In this document: one piece after another, positions 54,852-63,466 of the stretch | Position numbering within the stretch: the stretch's first letter is position 1 | Layout of the letters: each line of letters begins with the position of its first letter | Assembly: GCF_001686985.1 (NCBI RefSeq) | Contig: NZ_CP015322.1 | Location: forward strand, 372,001 to 436,000 | From: Mesorhizobium amorphae CCNWGS0123 | GTDB taxonomy: Bacteria; Pseudomonadota; Alphaproteobacteria; Rhizobiales; Rhizobiaceae | Direction: 5' to 3' | Length of the DNA: 64,000 bases | Notes under the pieces: generated by a model | What the model was told of the DNA's origin: nothing | Database searches by the model: none | Seen by the model: only the letters and a program-made list of their open reading frames with translations | Program-made: the position numbers and the translations under genes

Positions 54852-55877
54852 TGTCCTGGCATGTATTTGACCAACGCCGACTTCCCTTGGGACGCGTTGT
54901 CAGTGGAACCCAGTCGCCATGATTCCACCTTAGCTCTGGAAGAAGGCTTCAAAGCAGGCCGCGGCCGACTCTAACACGGCTGGGAAATGGGAGGCCGGCG
55001 AGCCCACACTTGCGTGTCATCGATCATTTCTTGACCGCTGACAGATATAAGAAGATGACCCGCATAACGTCAAATTGCGTTTTTAGATCAGGGATATCTT
55101 GGTCTTAGATGGCTGTCCTGGCTGTCCTGGCGGCGGTATGAAGCAAAGTAGCTTAGTCGCCACTCGAGACGCAGGACGCTCTCTCTCACGGCTTTTCAAC
55201 GATTAGAATGGCCAATGGTGCATCCGGATTAGATAGGTCGTCTCTCACCGAGCGGCGTCCGGCAATCCAATTGCGGCTTTGCCGCAGCCGAGCGCGGACG
55301 CTTACTTGCCGCCTATCCCCGAACTGAGCAGGACGACAACGCCAAGATCGCGCCAATGGATGCTCGCATGCTCTGTGCCGCGGAGTTGCCTGAGATGTAT
55401 CCGTACGTTTCGCTAGGACGGCTTGGGGTGAGCGGGATGAGCGAAGGCCTGTGCAACACGTTCCGTCCAAGCCATTTCGACAGCGTGGCAACAGCGGTGC
55501 CGAAGCTGTTTCCCCAGACGGGCGCCGGGCCTGGCCTTCTTCGGCGAGAAGGATTTCCAGGAGCTGCTGTTGTTCGCCGGCTCGACCGCGATCTCGACAT
55601 CCCAATCAATACAGCCTGTGGGTGTGTGAAGTGGCGCAGGATCGTGGTGTCTACTTCCGACGCGAGCAAACCACCATTCTGGAGTGAGAAGGATCAAACC
55701 CGCAACAATCATCTGCGGCTTGTTCCTCCGCCAGGCAGCCACCCGCTACATAATACAAACCTCAGGGGCCAGAACCTCCTTTAAATCAGGTTGCTCGTTG
55801 TCTCTCCCTGAGGACGGACAGGCACTGATACTATTAAAGACCCCCGTCTTTGTCTGGCGATGGTGAGATTAATGGTG
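54852..55877. other. About 1 kb without a confident gene
   Basis: Open frames on both strands between the two M20 genes overlap each other in several frames, and none shows a recognisable domain. Degenerate coding sequence is likely. A weak LysR-type box is at 55074-55088. Confidence 0.45.
55074..55088. promoter_or_regulatory. Weak LysR-type box upstream of the M20 amidohydrolase
   Basis: ATTGCGTTTTTAGAT keeps T-N11-A and matches the lysR palindrome at 11 of 15 positions. It is preceded by CGTCAAATT, as next to the other boxes. It is the weakest member of the set. Confidence 0.3.
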
Positions 55878-57284
55878 TTATTCGCAGCTGTCGCACTTGA
55901 CCGGATCGCGCTCAGCAAATGATAAACAACCAAGCTCGTACAATAACGCAGCGCCTGTGCGAATCCCGCTGTAGAAGCAACTGAGTGTGAGATTTTCATT
56001 CGGCGCATGGTTTGCCTCGTCGTGGTTCGCGTAAGGCGTGTCGAAAGCAGGAATGCCGAGGATCTTGGTGAATACATAGTTAGGGAGAGTGCCGAAGCCT
56101 GCGGGGACCAGCAAAGGCTCCTCCCCTTGCGCGGCGACGAAAGCACGGCGAAGCGGTGCAGTGAAAGGGGAGGTCATGGGTGTTTTCGAGGGGTACATGC
56201 TCCCTTGCGCTATGAATTCCACTTCGGGCGCGTGTTTTTCCACATGGGCCGCCACCTTGCGCAGGATGTCCGCGGGGTCCTGTGCTTCCACGAGCCGTAT
56301 GTCGCATTTCACGAAGGCTTCGTTGGGCAGGACGCTCTTGCTACCAGGCCCGCCATAGCCGCCATGGAAGCCATTGATCGTCAGCGTCGGGCGGAAGCAC
56401 AGGCGCTCGTAGAAGGGCCGTTCCGCCGGCGCGTCGAGTCTCGCAAGATCGAGACCACGCTTCACAGCCTCGACATCGAGAGGTAAACGCTCGACCGCGG
56501 CCAATTCCTCCTTTGACGGTGGGTCGATTTCATCGTCGAAACCGTCAATGGTGATTTCACCATCGGCATTTTTCATGGTGCCGAGCAGATGCACCAACGT
56601 CCAGATCGGATTGGGCACAACGCCGCCAAAGTTACCCGAATGCAAGTCGCCGTTAGCGTGGCGGCAGCGTAGTTCAAAAGACACCTCGCCACGCGATCCG
56701 AACTTGATCACAGGTGCGCCGCTCGCATGACGCGGACCATCGGCGGTGACAGCAAGATCAGCTTCCAGGATACCGATGTTGGCATGGACGAAATCGGCGA
56801 TGTGCGGACTGCCGATCTCCTCTTCGCCTTCCAGCAGCAGGATGACGTTGCAGGGCAGCGCGCCATGCACCTTGAGGTGGGACTCGATTGCCAAAATCTG
56901 TGCGAAATGCTGGCCCTTGTTGTCTCCCACACCGCGTGCGTATAGGCGCCCGTCACGGATGGTCGGCTCGAAGGGCGGCGAGAGCCATTTGTCGATCGGG
57001 TCAGCCGGCTGCACGTCGTAATGGCCGTAGAGCAGCACGGTCGGCTTGCCCGGCGCCTTCTCCCAGCGCGCGACCACCATCGGGTGTCCTTCTGTCGACA
57101 CCAGGCTGGTCTCGAGCCCGATCCCGGTGAGCATCTCGACCAGCAGCGCGCCGACTTCGGCGATGCCAACATTCTCGGCGCTGATGCTCGGGTGCCGAAC
57201 GTAATCAATCAGGCGATCGAGGAAGGGGGTTCGGTTCGCCTCGATATGCTCGAAAACGGCGTTCAACGGATCAGAAGAGGTCAT
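55878..57284 (-). CDS. M20-family dipeptidase
   Basis: This 468-residue metallopeptidase is close in pattern to the M20 carnosinase/dipeptidase group. Metal-site motifs are VLLYGHYDVQPADPIDKW, LLEGEEEIGSPHIADFVHAN, AVTADGPRHASGAPVIKFGS and YANHDEANHAPNENLTLSCF; the dimerisation-domain HSGNFGGVVPNP-like segment (GDLHSGNFGGVVPNPIW) is present. The start at 57284 (MTSSDPLNAVFEHIEANRTP) is preferred to the longer frame that runs into IS66 debris. It would hydrolyse imported di- or tripeptides in the cytoplasm. The first 14 codons recur at 59365-59408, showing local duplication. Confidence 0.9.
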   Translation of the reverse strand: MTSSDPLNAVFEHIEANRTPFLDRLIDYVRHPSISAENVGIAEVGALLVEMLTGIGLETSLVSTEGHPMVVARWEKAPGKPTVLLYGHYDVQPADPIDKWLSPPFEPTIRDGRLYARGVGDNKGQHFAQILAIESHLKVHGALPCNVILLLEGEEEIGSPHIADFVHANIGILEADLAVTADGPRHASGAPVIKFGSRGEVSFELRCRHANGDLHSGNFGGVVPNPIWTLVHLLGTMKNADGEITIDGFDDEIDPPSKEELAAVERLPLDVEAVKRGLDLARLDAPAERPFYERLCFRPTLTINGFHGGYGGPGSKSVLPNEAFVKCDIRLVEAQDPADILRKVAAHVEKHAPEVEFIAQGSMYPSKTPMTSPFTAPLRRAFVAAQGEEPLLVPAGFGTLPNYVFTKILGIPAFDTPYANHDEANHAPNENLTLSCFYSGIRTGAALLYELGCLSFAERDPVKCDSCE

Positions 57285-57730
57285 ATCCTTGCCTGTAAGA
57301 AAGAGGAAGAAGTCGGAGATACAGGGTGTTCTCGGTTGGCAGGCCGAACAAAGGCGCGCGGACGCCGTGGATCGACGGGCCGGCCGAGGCGCGCCTCCAA
57401 GGCCGCCGCATCTCGAAATGCCAGCGACAACTCCCAGCGGCGAAAGGGAACAGCCTGATCCAGCCCCCGGCTTGGTTGCGATCGGATTGAGATAGAGGCG
57501 GATCGCAGACCATGTCGCCGGCCTCGCAGGAGCGCGAGCCGGGCGATCTGGATACCCTCGGCGCCACATCTGTACCTCATGCTTTTTGGTTTCACCAACC
57601 CGCCGCTCCGAAGCTGCTTCCGCCGGTCACAGATCTGCCAGCGCGTCACGCGCAACCTCCGCAACGCGCATGCCCGCATAAGGCTCTCGGCCACGATCCT
57701 AGCTTTATCGAGGCGACGCAGTCCGCTGCG
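57244..57730. repeat. Diverged direct repeat 1: peptidase start plus IS66 fragment
   Basis: The segment from the first codons of the M20 dipeptidase through a broken IS66 TnpA fragment aligns with 59365-59880, with many differences and small gaps (shared stretches include GAAAACGGCGTTCAACGGAT and CACATCTGTACCTCATGCTT). Confidence 0.7.
57500..57725 (-). pseudogene. IS66 TnpA fragment
   Basis: On the minus strand DRRKQLRSGGLVKPKSMRYR and the preceding MRVAEVARDALADL-like region correspond to an IS66 Orf1 helix-turn-helix and linker. It is strongly decayed and parallels the copy at 59650-59870. Confidence 0.5.
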
Positions 57731-57745
57731 GTGACGGGGGTACCG

Positions 57746-58438
57746 TCATGCCTGCTTGGCCTTTTCCGGGTCGCCACCCTTCTTGTACCACCCCGTATTT
57801 TCGTCGTTGGAATAGGGCGTATGGCTTCCGAACACCGAAGTGACAGTGCTGATGTATTCTTGAGGGAACGTGGTGCGCATGAATGCCTCCTGATCTATCA
57901 GGTGAAGCATCGCTTGGCGCGCCTTGACGTTGTCGAACGGCTTCTGCAGACAGTTCATGCGCATGAAATACACATTGCCCGCCTTGTTCAGAACCTCGAG
58001 GTCAAGGTTGGGATCGCCCTCGATCGCTGGGTAAAGATCGGCGGATGGTTCTAAGAGGAAATCGGCCTCACCCGCCTGCAAGGCCGCGAAAGCAGTCTGC
58101 TGATCGGCGATATTGTCCCAGACAACGCGATCGACGTTCACGACCTTCCCGCCGGCGAATCCGTCTGCTGGCTCCAGGCGTGGTACATACGCTTCATTGC
58201 GATCGTAGGTGAAGGTCGCGCCCGGCTTGGCAAGAGCATGGTTAAACTTGAACGGCCCTGATCCGATGTTCGAATTTACGCTCTCGGTTGCGGGGCGATC
58301 CGCATCCTTCTCGCGCATCATGAACAGGCACGGAGTCGACGCTTTCCCCAGGATGTCGAGCAGAATCCCCATGGGTTCCTTGAGCGCGATCGCGAAGGTT
58401 TTGTCGTCGATTTTTGAGATGTCGCTCGCCCGCTCCAT
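57746..58438 (-). pseudogene. Oligopeptide ABC transporter substrate-binding protein, internal fragment
   Basis: About 230 codons of an SBP_bac_5 domain: FAIALKEPMGILLDILGKAS, FMMREKDADRP, NIGSGPFKFNHALAKPGATF, FAALQAGEADFLLEPSADLY and CLQKPFDNVKARQAMLHLID, ending HTPYSNDENTGWYKKGGDPE. The signal peptide and N-terminal third are absent, and the C-terminus is cut at the IS66 fragment. A separate 30-codon SBP-like C-terminal piece (GPIESGGWSIFMTF) lies just upstream at about 58470-58560, so the gene was rearranged. It probably belonged to the DppC/D/F transporter to the right. Confidence 0.8.
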
Positions 58439-58864
58439 GATCAGTCGTCCGCCGCCGGTATCCGCCTGGCCCCAGCGACGGATCCGCGCTCGTAATCGGA
58501 CTCGAAAGTCATGAATATGCTCCAGCCGCCGCTCTCAATGGGGCCCTTGTTCCTGTAGCGGGCGGAACGTGCGGCACTGTCGAGCGGCAAAAGCTCTAGC
58601 TGCCTATTCGGATGAAGCCGCCCCGCTTGGCCTGCCGTTAGATCGGAGTTCGACTCTCCGAGAAATGAGCAGTGTGGCGGGTGCAAATACAGATCCGTTT
58701 TCGCCGGGGCGTTTGCGCCGCTCAAAAATCGAACCTTTCGTTCGATCTGGCTCGCAACGCAGGTTTCCAGTCTCGGCTAGCTCATGCAGACCGTTGCCAT
58801 CAGCTGGTAGATGGCAACGATCTCAACCTCCGATCTGATGGTCGCGCTGGCGCAGACTTCATCG

Positions 58865-59130
58865 AACCTGCCAGCGTCCATTATCTGTCTTCGTCGGGCC
58901 CATCGCCGATAACTTTAGCCGTCGTAGAGTCATGTTCGCCCTGATGGCGGTAGCATCTGCGATGCTGACCGCTTCCGTGGCGATGGGCCTTTTGGAACCG
59001 TGGATGATCCTCGGCTTCAACTTCTTGGTCGCATGAGGCGCCGCTCTCAACGATCCCGCTTGGCAAGCCTCGGTTAGCGATATCGTGGACCGACGCAATG
59101 TTCCTGCGGCCTTCCCAACGTTGACCTCTC
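58865..59130 (+). pseudogene. MFS transporter (MFS_3 type) fragment
   Basis: The plus strand reads PIADNFSRRRVMFALMAVAS, TASVAMGLLEPWMILGFNFL, then an in-frame TGA, then GAALNDPAWQASVSDIVDRR and NVPAA, the loop and two membrane helices of a major-facilitator exporter. Both ends are missing. Confidence 0.65.
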
Positions 59131-59364
59131 GCAAGTGCAAAGATGCACAATATTCATAACTGACCAAGTTAGCCGGTAGCTAAGACTTCTTGGCTCGAGC
59201 ACTGGCCTTGGCAGCAAACCGGTTTACCACGATGAGTGTGCGTGCCGTAGTCAACTCAGTTGGACCCAGCAGCGTCGCACGGGTTTTCCGACACCGGCGG
59301 ATCACAGCAACATCTTGCCTGCGAGATTCACACCTACAGCAGCCTCTAGTTAGCAGTTCGCCTG

Positions 59365-59880
59365 GATATGATCGAAAACGGCGTTCAACGGATCAGAAGA
59401 GGTCATATCCTTGCTTTTAAGAAAAGGAGGAGACAGATGTACAGGGTTGTTCTCAGCTAACAGCCGCTGGTGCGAGCATGCAGCGATCATTCAGATAACA
59501 CGCGCTCATTCGCCCAGGTTCAACTTCCTTCAGCGGTGGCTCGGTCTTGCAACGAGCAAAGGCGCGCGGCTCCGTGGATCGACGGCTGGCCGGAGCGCCT
59601 TCAAGGCCGCGACATCTCGAAAGGCCGCGACAACCCAAGCGGCGAAAGATGACTAGACCATGTTACCGGCCCCGCAGGAGCGCGTGACGGCGATCCGGAC
59701 GCCCTCGGCACCACATCTGTACCTCATGCTTTCTGGTATCGCCAACCGACCGCTCCGAAGCTGCTTCCGCCGGTCATGAAGTGCCAGCGCGTCAGCTCGT
59801 ATTTGCGCGCAACCTCCGTAACGCGCATGCCCAGCGTAAGGCTCTCGGCGACGATTCGTGCTTTCTTCAAGTTTACGGCG
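59365..59880. repeat. Diverged direct repeat 2: peptidase start plus IS66 fragment
   Basis: Counterpart of 57244-57730. Bases 59365-59408 on the minus strand still encode MTSSDPLNAVFDHI, the dipeptidase start, followed by divergence. The right part is the IS66 TnpA fragment adjoining the CapA-like gene. Confidence 0.7.
59650..59870 (-). pseudogene. IS66 TnpA fragment
   Basis: On the minus strand NLKKARIVAESLTLGMRVTE and VARKYELTRWHF form the IS66 Orf1 helix-turn-helix, then frameshifts lead to DRRKQLRSGRLAIPESMRYR. It begins immediately after the CapA-like stop. Confidence 0.65.
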
Positions 59881-61342
59881 AGTTGGGCCGCAGTCTGATG
59901 ACTCCAACGTTGTTGTCGATGGTGATCTCGGTCCCAAATGGCTTCGAGAGCTTCTGTAGCCGCTCCAGAATGGATTTTGCTTGCGGCGGAGGGGCGAGCC
60001 GCGGAACACCCCTGTTGGCAAACCGCTTTAAGTACCCGAGCTCGACGGGATATAGTCGCAACTCAGCAAGCTGGTTCTGCTGAAAGCGGCTGACGGTCAC
60101 AACGCTTTCATAAAAGACCGGGTCGTCAAATCCTTTTGCCTCCTCCGCGACTGTCACCTCGGCATCCGTGTCGACCCGTGGGTCCTTCCCATAAGCGGCA
60201 AACATGTCGGCCCCTACAGGCGTCCGGTGGTCATCATAAAGGAAATTGGCCAAGCTATAAAAGATCGGCCGGCCCTTATAGATCTCGATGCCGCGCAACT
60301 TGTGCGGCCCGTGACCGACATATGCATCCGCTCCCGCATCAATCAGTCGATGCGCAAACGATTGTTCGTAATCAGGCGTCTCCTCGCTCCAGTTCCCGGG
60401 CTGGTGACAGTGATTCGTGACGATGCAGAAGTCAGAGAACTGCTTGCCCCGACGAACGTTTCGAAGAATGTCGGCGACGTCGCTCGGATCGGCTTCGTAG
60501 CTGTAACCGGCCTTGTCGCCCGCTGTGAACGCCATTCCAGCGACCACGACGCGGTTTGGATCGTTAGGGTCCTCGGGCCGGTCCGCCGTGGCCCCTGAAA
60601 CTGCCGGCGGAGCCGATCGACCGCCCGGGCGGGAGTCGGGCAACGCATCGCGTATCTGCCTCAAGCTCTCGAGCTTCTCGGGCGGGACCACAATGCTTTT
60701 CGCCAAACGAAGGGCGTTGAGTCCGGGTCTGCCTGGCGCCTCGCCGGCGGGATCGCCAGCCCGAGACATGGGCGTGAACGATGAAGCAAGCGACACCAAT
60801 GCTACGCGACCGCGCGCGGTTTCCAAAAAGCGAGCCGCGCCGGCTTGTGCGAGATTTTCACCCACCCCTGCATGGATGATCCCGCTCTGATCGAGCACTT
60901 GGCTCGTCTCGCGCATGCCTTCAAGCCCCCAGTCGAGCGTATGGTTGTTTGCGCGACTCATTAGATTGAACCCCATTGCCTTCAGATCAGGTCCGACTTC
61001 AGGAAGGCTGACGTGAAACGCACCGCCATACTCAGCCTGCGGACTTCCCTCGAACGATCGGATATCAAAGATGTTCATTTCCATGTTGCCAAACGTGACA
61101 TCGGCGTCATGGAGGACTTTGACGATGTCGCCGAAGCCGGGATGGTGACCTTTGGTCAGCGGCCGCGACACGATGAGATCGCCAACTGCTACCATTGTGA
61201 AGCCGTCCGCGACGTTCGTTTCAATCGAACCGACTGTATCATAGCTGCCCGCTTGGGCCGAATGATCGTTGTTCTCGTGTGAATGCTTTTCCATACGGTT
61301 CTCCATAGGCCGAATCTTTGCTTTCAAATCTGTTCGTTTCAT
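59873..61342 (-). CDS. CapA-family protein (poly-gamma-glutamate synthesis-type metallophosphatase fold)
   Basis: This 489-residue member of the CapA/PgsA family has a metallophosphatase-like fold. Motifs in order are FTMVAVGDLIVSRPLTKGHH, VTFGNMEMNIFDIRSFEGSP (GN-x-E), FNLMSRANNHTLDWGLEGMR (NNH), FCIVTNHCHQPGNWSEETPD and DAYVGHGPHKLRGIEIYKGR (GHxxH-like), then PIFYSLANFLYDD. I see no signal peptide or membrane anchor, unlike B. anthracis or B. subtilis CapA/PgsA, so an enzymatic role on a peptide or polyglutamate is possible. It is 87 bases downstream of the DppF-type gene on the same strand and is probably its operon partner. The C-terminus abuts IS66 debris, so the last few residues may be altered. 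Confidence 0.87.
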   Translation of the reverse strand: MKRTDLKAKIRPMENRMEKHSHENNDHSAQAGSYDTVGSIETNVADGFTMVAVGDLIVSRPLTKGHHPGFGDIVKVLHDADVTFGNMEMNIFDIRSFEGSPQAEYGGAFHVSLPEVGPDLKAMGFNLMSRANNHTLDWGLEGMRETSQVLDQSGIIHAGVGENLAQAGAARFLETARGRVALVSLASSFTPMSRAGDPAGEAPGRPGLNALRLAKSIVVPPEKLESLRQIRDALPDSRPGGRSAPPAVSGATADRPEDPNDPNRVVVAGMAFTAGDKAGYSYEADPSDVADILRNVRRGKQFSDFCIVTNHCHQPGNWSEETPDYEQSFAHRLIDAGADAYVGHGPHKLRGIEIYKGRPIFYSLANFLYDDHRTPVGADMFAAYGKDPRVDTDAEVTVAEEAKGFDDPVFYESVVTVSRFQQNQLAELRLYPVELGYLKRFANRGVPRLAPPPQAKSILERLQKLSKPFGTEITIDNNVGVIRLRPNSP

Positions 61343-61429
61343 CTCTTCTTCTCACCGTGCTCCACGCGATGTTCGGTGCTGATGTCAGCGGTACGAACGA
61401 GATATTCGATCGGGTGAAAGAGTCTGTGG

Positions 61430-62461
61430 CTATACCACACGACTGAGCGAAGAATTGGCTGCTGTAGTTGGCTTTGCCACGACATCTGTAGCCGGAGCGC
61501 GCACATGACAGGCCACGACGCGCCCGTCCGCCAATGGCACCAAAGGCGGCACCTCGATGCGGCAGCGCTCGACGGCGAGCGGGCAGCGCGGGTGAAACGC
61601 GCAGCCGCTCGGCGGGTTGATGGGGCTTGGCACCTCGCCCTCAACGGGCGCCTCCAGTCGAACACGGGTGGGATCCGGGACGGGAGCTGCCGCCATCAGC
61701 GCCTCGGTGTAGGGGTGGACCGGCTTGGCGAAGAGCGCCTCGCAGGGCGCGAGCTCCACGATCCGCCCCAGATACATGACCGCAACGCGATGGCCGATAT
61801 GTTCCACGACGCCAAGGTCATGTGAGATGAAGACGAAGGCGATTCCCATCTGCTGCTGGAGATCCAGAAGCAGATTCAAGATCTGTGCCTGCACGGACAC
61901 GTCAAGGGCTGACACCGCTTCGTCGGCGATGATCAGCGAAGGCTTGAGGGCCAGCGCTCGCGCGATACCGAGTCGCTGCCGTTGACCGCCCGACAACTCG
62001 GACGGGAGCCTGTGCATCATCTCAGGCGACATTCCGACCTTCTGGAGAAGGTCAGCAGCAAGCGCGTTGCGTTGCTGCCGGCTGAGACGCTCAAAATTCT
62101 CCACGGGTTCGGTGATGATCTGTCCCGCCGTGAGGCGCGGATTCAGCGACGAGTAAGGATCCTGGAAGACCATCTGCATGCGACGGCGCCAGGCGCGAAG
62201 TGCGTCCTTCTTGAGGCCCGCAATGTCGGTCCCGTCGATCAGCACGCGCCCCCCCGTCGGCTCCACGAGCCGCATCAAGAGCCGCGCCACGGTGGACTTT
62301 CCGCAGCCGGATTCGCCGACGATGCAAAGCGTCTCGCCCGCCTCAACGGAAAAGGATACATCCTCCACCGCCCGGATCACCGGAATGTTTTTCTTGAAGA
62401 TTCCCGAGCCAAGCGGGTAGTGCTTGGTTAGATTCTCGACTTTCAGCAGAGGACCGTTCAT
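61430..62461 (-). CDS. Oligopeptide ABC transporter ATP-binding protein, DppF/OppF type
   Basis: This 343-residue ATPase energises peptide import. Walker A is CIVGESGCGKSTVARLLMRL, the signature LSGGQRQRLGIARALALKPS, Walker B LIIADEAVSALDVSVQAQIL, the H-loop FVFISHDLGVVEHIG. The C-terminal oligopeptide-transporter extension with cysteines (SGCAFHPRCPLAVERCR) is the DppF/OppF type. The start at 62461 (MNGPLLKVENLTKHYPLGSG) overlaps the stop of the DppD-type gene as ATGA. It forms a heterodimer with that protein. Confidence 0.93.
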   Translation of the reverse strand: MNGPLLKVENLTKHYPLGSGIFKKNIPVIRAVEDVSFSVEAGETLCIVGESGCGKSTVARLLMRLVEPTGGRVLIDGTDIAGLKKDALRAWRRRMQMVFQDPYSSLNPRLTAGQIITEPVENFERLSRQQRNALAADLLQKVGMSPEMMHRLPSELSGGQRQRLGIARALALKPSLIIADEAVSALDVSVQAQILNLLLDLQQQMGIAFVFISHDLGVVEHIGHRVAVMYLGRIVELAPCEALFAKPVHPYTEALMAAAPVPDPTRVRLEAPVEGEVPSPINPPSGCAFHPRCPLAVERCRIEVPPLVPLADGRVVACHVRAPATDVVAKPTTAANSSLSRVV

Positions 62462-63465
62462 GCGCCCATCACCTCTTCGGCGCGCCAGCAAGCTGCGGCG
62501 TGGCTCGACCCGACATCACGCAGGGCGGGCGTCTTCTCGCGGCAAATGTCGATCGCGAACGGGCAGCGAGGAGCAAAGCTGCACCCGACAATGGGCTCGC
62601 GCAGGCTTGGGACAATGCCGGGGATTTCCGGAAGGCGGCGTTGTCGGCCGCGTCGCCGGTCAGGCACCGATCGCATGAGGCCCTGTGTGTAGGGATGCGC
62701 CGGACGCGCAAACAAATCTATGACGTTCGCTTGTTCTACGATCCGGCCAGCATACATCACGATCACGCGCTGGCATGTCTCGGCTACAACGCCCAGATCA
62801 TGCGTGATGAACATCACGGCCGTACCCGTGCGCTCTTTCAGATCGACGATGAGCCGCAGGATCTGCGCCTGGATAGTGACGTCGAGGGCGGTCGTCGGCT
62901 CATCGGCAATCAACAGTTCCGGCGAGCAGGCAAGAGCCATAGCGATCACGGCGCGCTGGCGCATGCCGCCTGACATTTCGTGAGGATAGTTGTTGACGCG
63001 AAGCTCAGGGTCCGCGATGCGGACGAGACGGAGCATCTCTTCGGCCTTTTCCATGGCCACGGAGCGGGACGCTTTCGTGTGGATCTGCACCGCCTCGGCG
63101 ATCTGGCGGCCGACTGTGTAGACCGGGTTCAGGCTCGTCATCGGCTCCTGGAAGATCATGGCGATCTGGTCGCCGCGGATCTTTCGCATCTCCCGATCGG
63201 ACAACTCAAGCAGGTTGCGTCCGTGGAAGTGGATCTCGCCGCCGACAGTCCTGGCGCTCAGCTTCGGCAGCAGGCGAAGAATGGTGAGAGCGGTGACGCT
63301 CTTGCCGCATCCGGATTCGCCGACGACGCCAAGCGTTTCGCCTTTCTTTACCTGAAAGCTGATCCCGCCCAGGGCGCGGGTGACGCTTTCTTCGCTGTAA
63401 AAGTGAGTCTCAAGGTCGCGTACGTCGAGAAGCACGTCGTCTCCTGCGGATTCTCGCATTAGCAT
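62458..63465 (-). CDS. Oligopeptide ABC transporter ATP-binding protein, DppD/OppD type
   Basis: This 335-residue ATPase has Walker A GVVGESGCGKSVTALTILRL, signature MSGGMRQRAVIAMALACSPE, Walker B LLIADEPTTALDVTIQAQIL and the peptide-transporter C-terminal extension (GCSFAPRCPFAIDICREKTP). The start at 63465 lies one base after the stop of the permease gene; a second start two codons in is possible. It works with the DppF-type partner and the DppB/DppC permeases. Substrates of this family include di- and oligopeptides, nickel and sugars; neighbouring dipeptidase genes favour peptides. Confidence 0.93.
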   Translation of the reverse strand: MLMRESAGDDVLLDVRDLETHFYSEESVTRALGGISFQVKKGETLGVVGESGCGKSVTALTILRLLPKLSARTVGGEIHFHGRNLLELSDREMRKIRGDQIAMIFQEPMTSLNPVYTVGRQIAEAVQIHTKASRSVAMEKAEEMLRLVRIADPELRVNNYPHEMSGGMRQRAVIAMALACSPELLIADEPTTALDVTIQAQILRLIVDLKERTGTAVMFITHDLGVVAETCQRVIVMYAGRIVEQANVIDLFARPAHPYTQGLMRSVPDRRRGRQRRLPEIPGIVPSLREPIVGCSFAPRCPFAIDICREKTPALRDVGSSHAAACWRAEEVMGA

Positions 63466-63466
63466 G

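Noticed and set aside
55186..55784. Overlapping frames of 110-140 codons on both strands
   Set aside because: They overlap in several frames with no recognisable domain, and none could be chosen as a real gene. They are treated as degenerate sequence.
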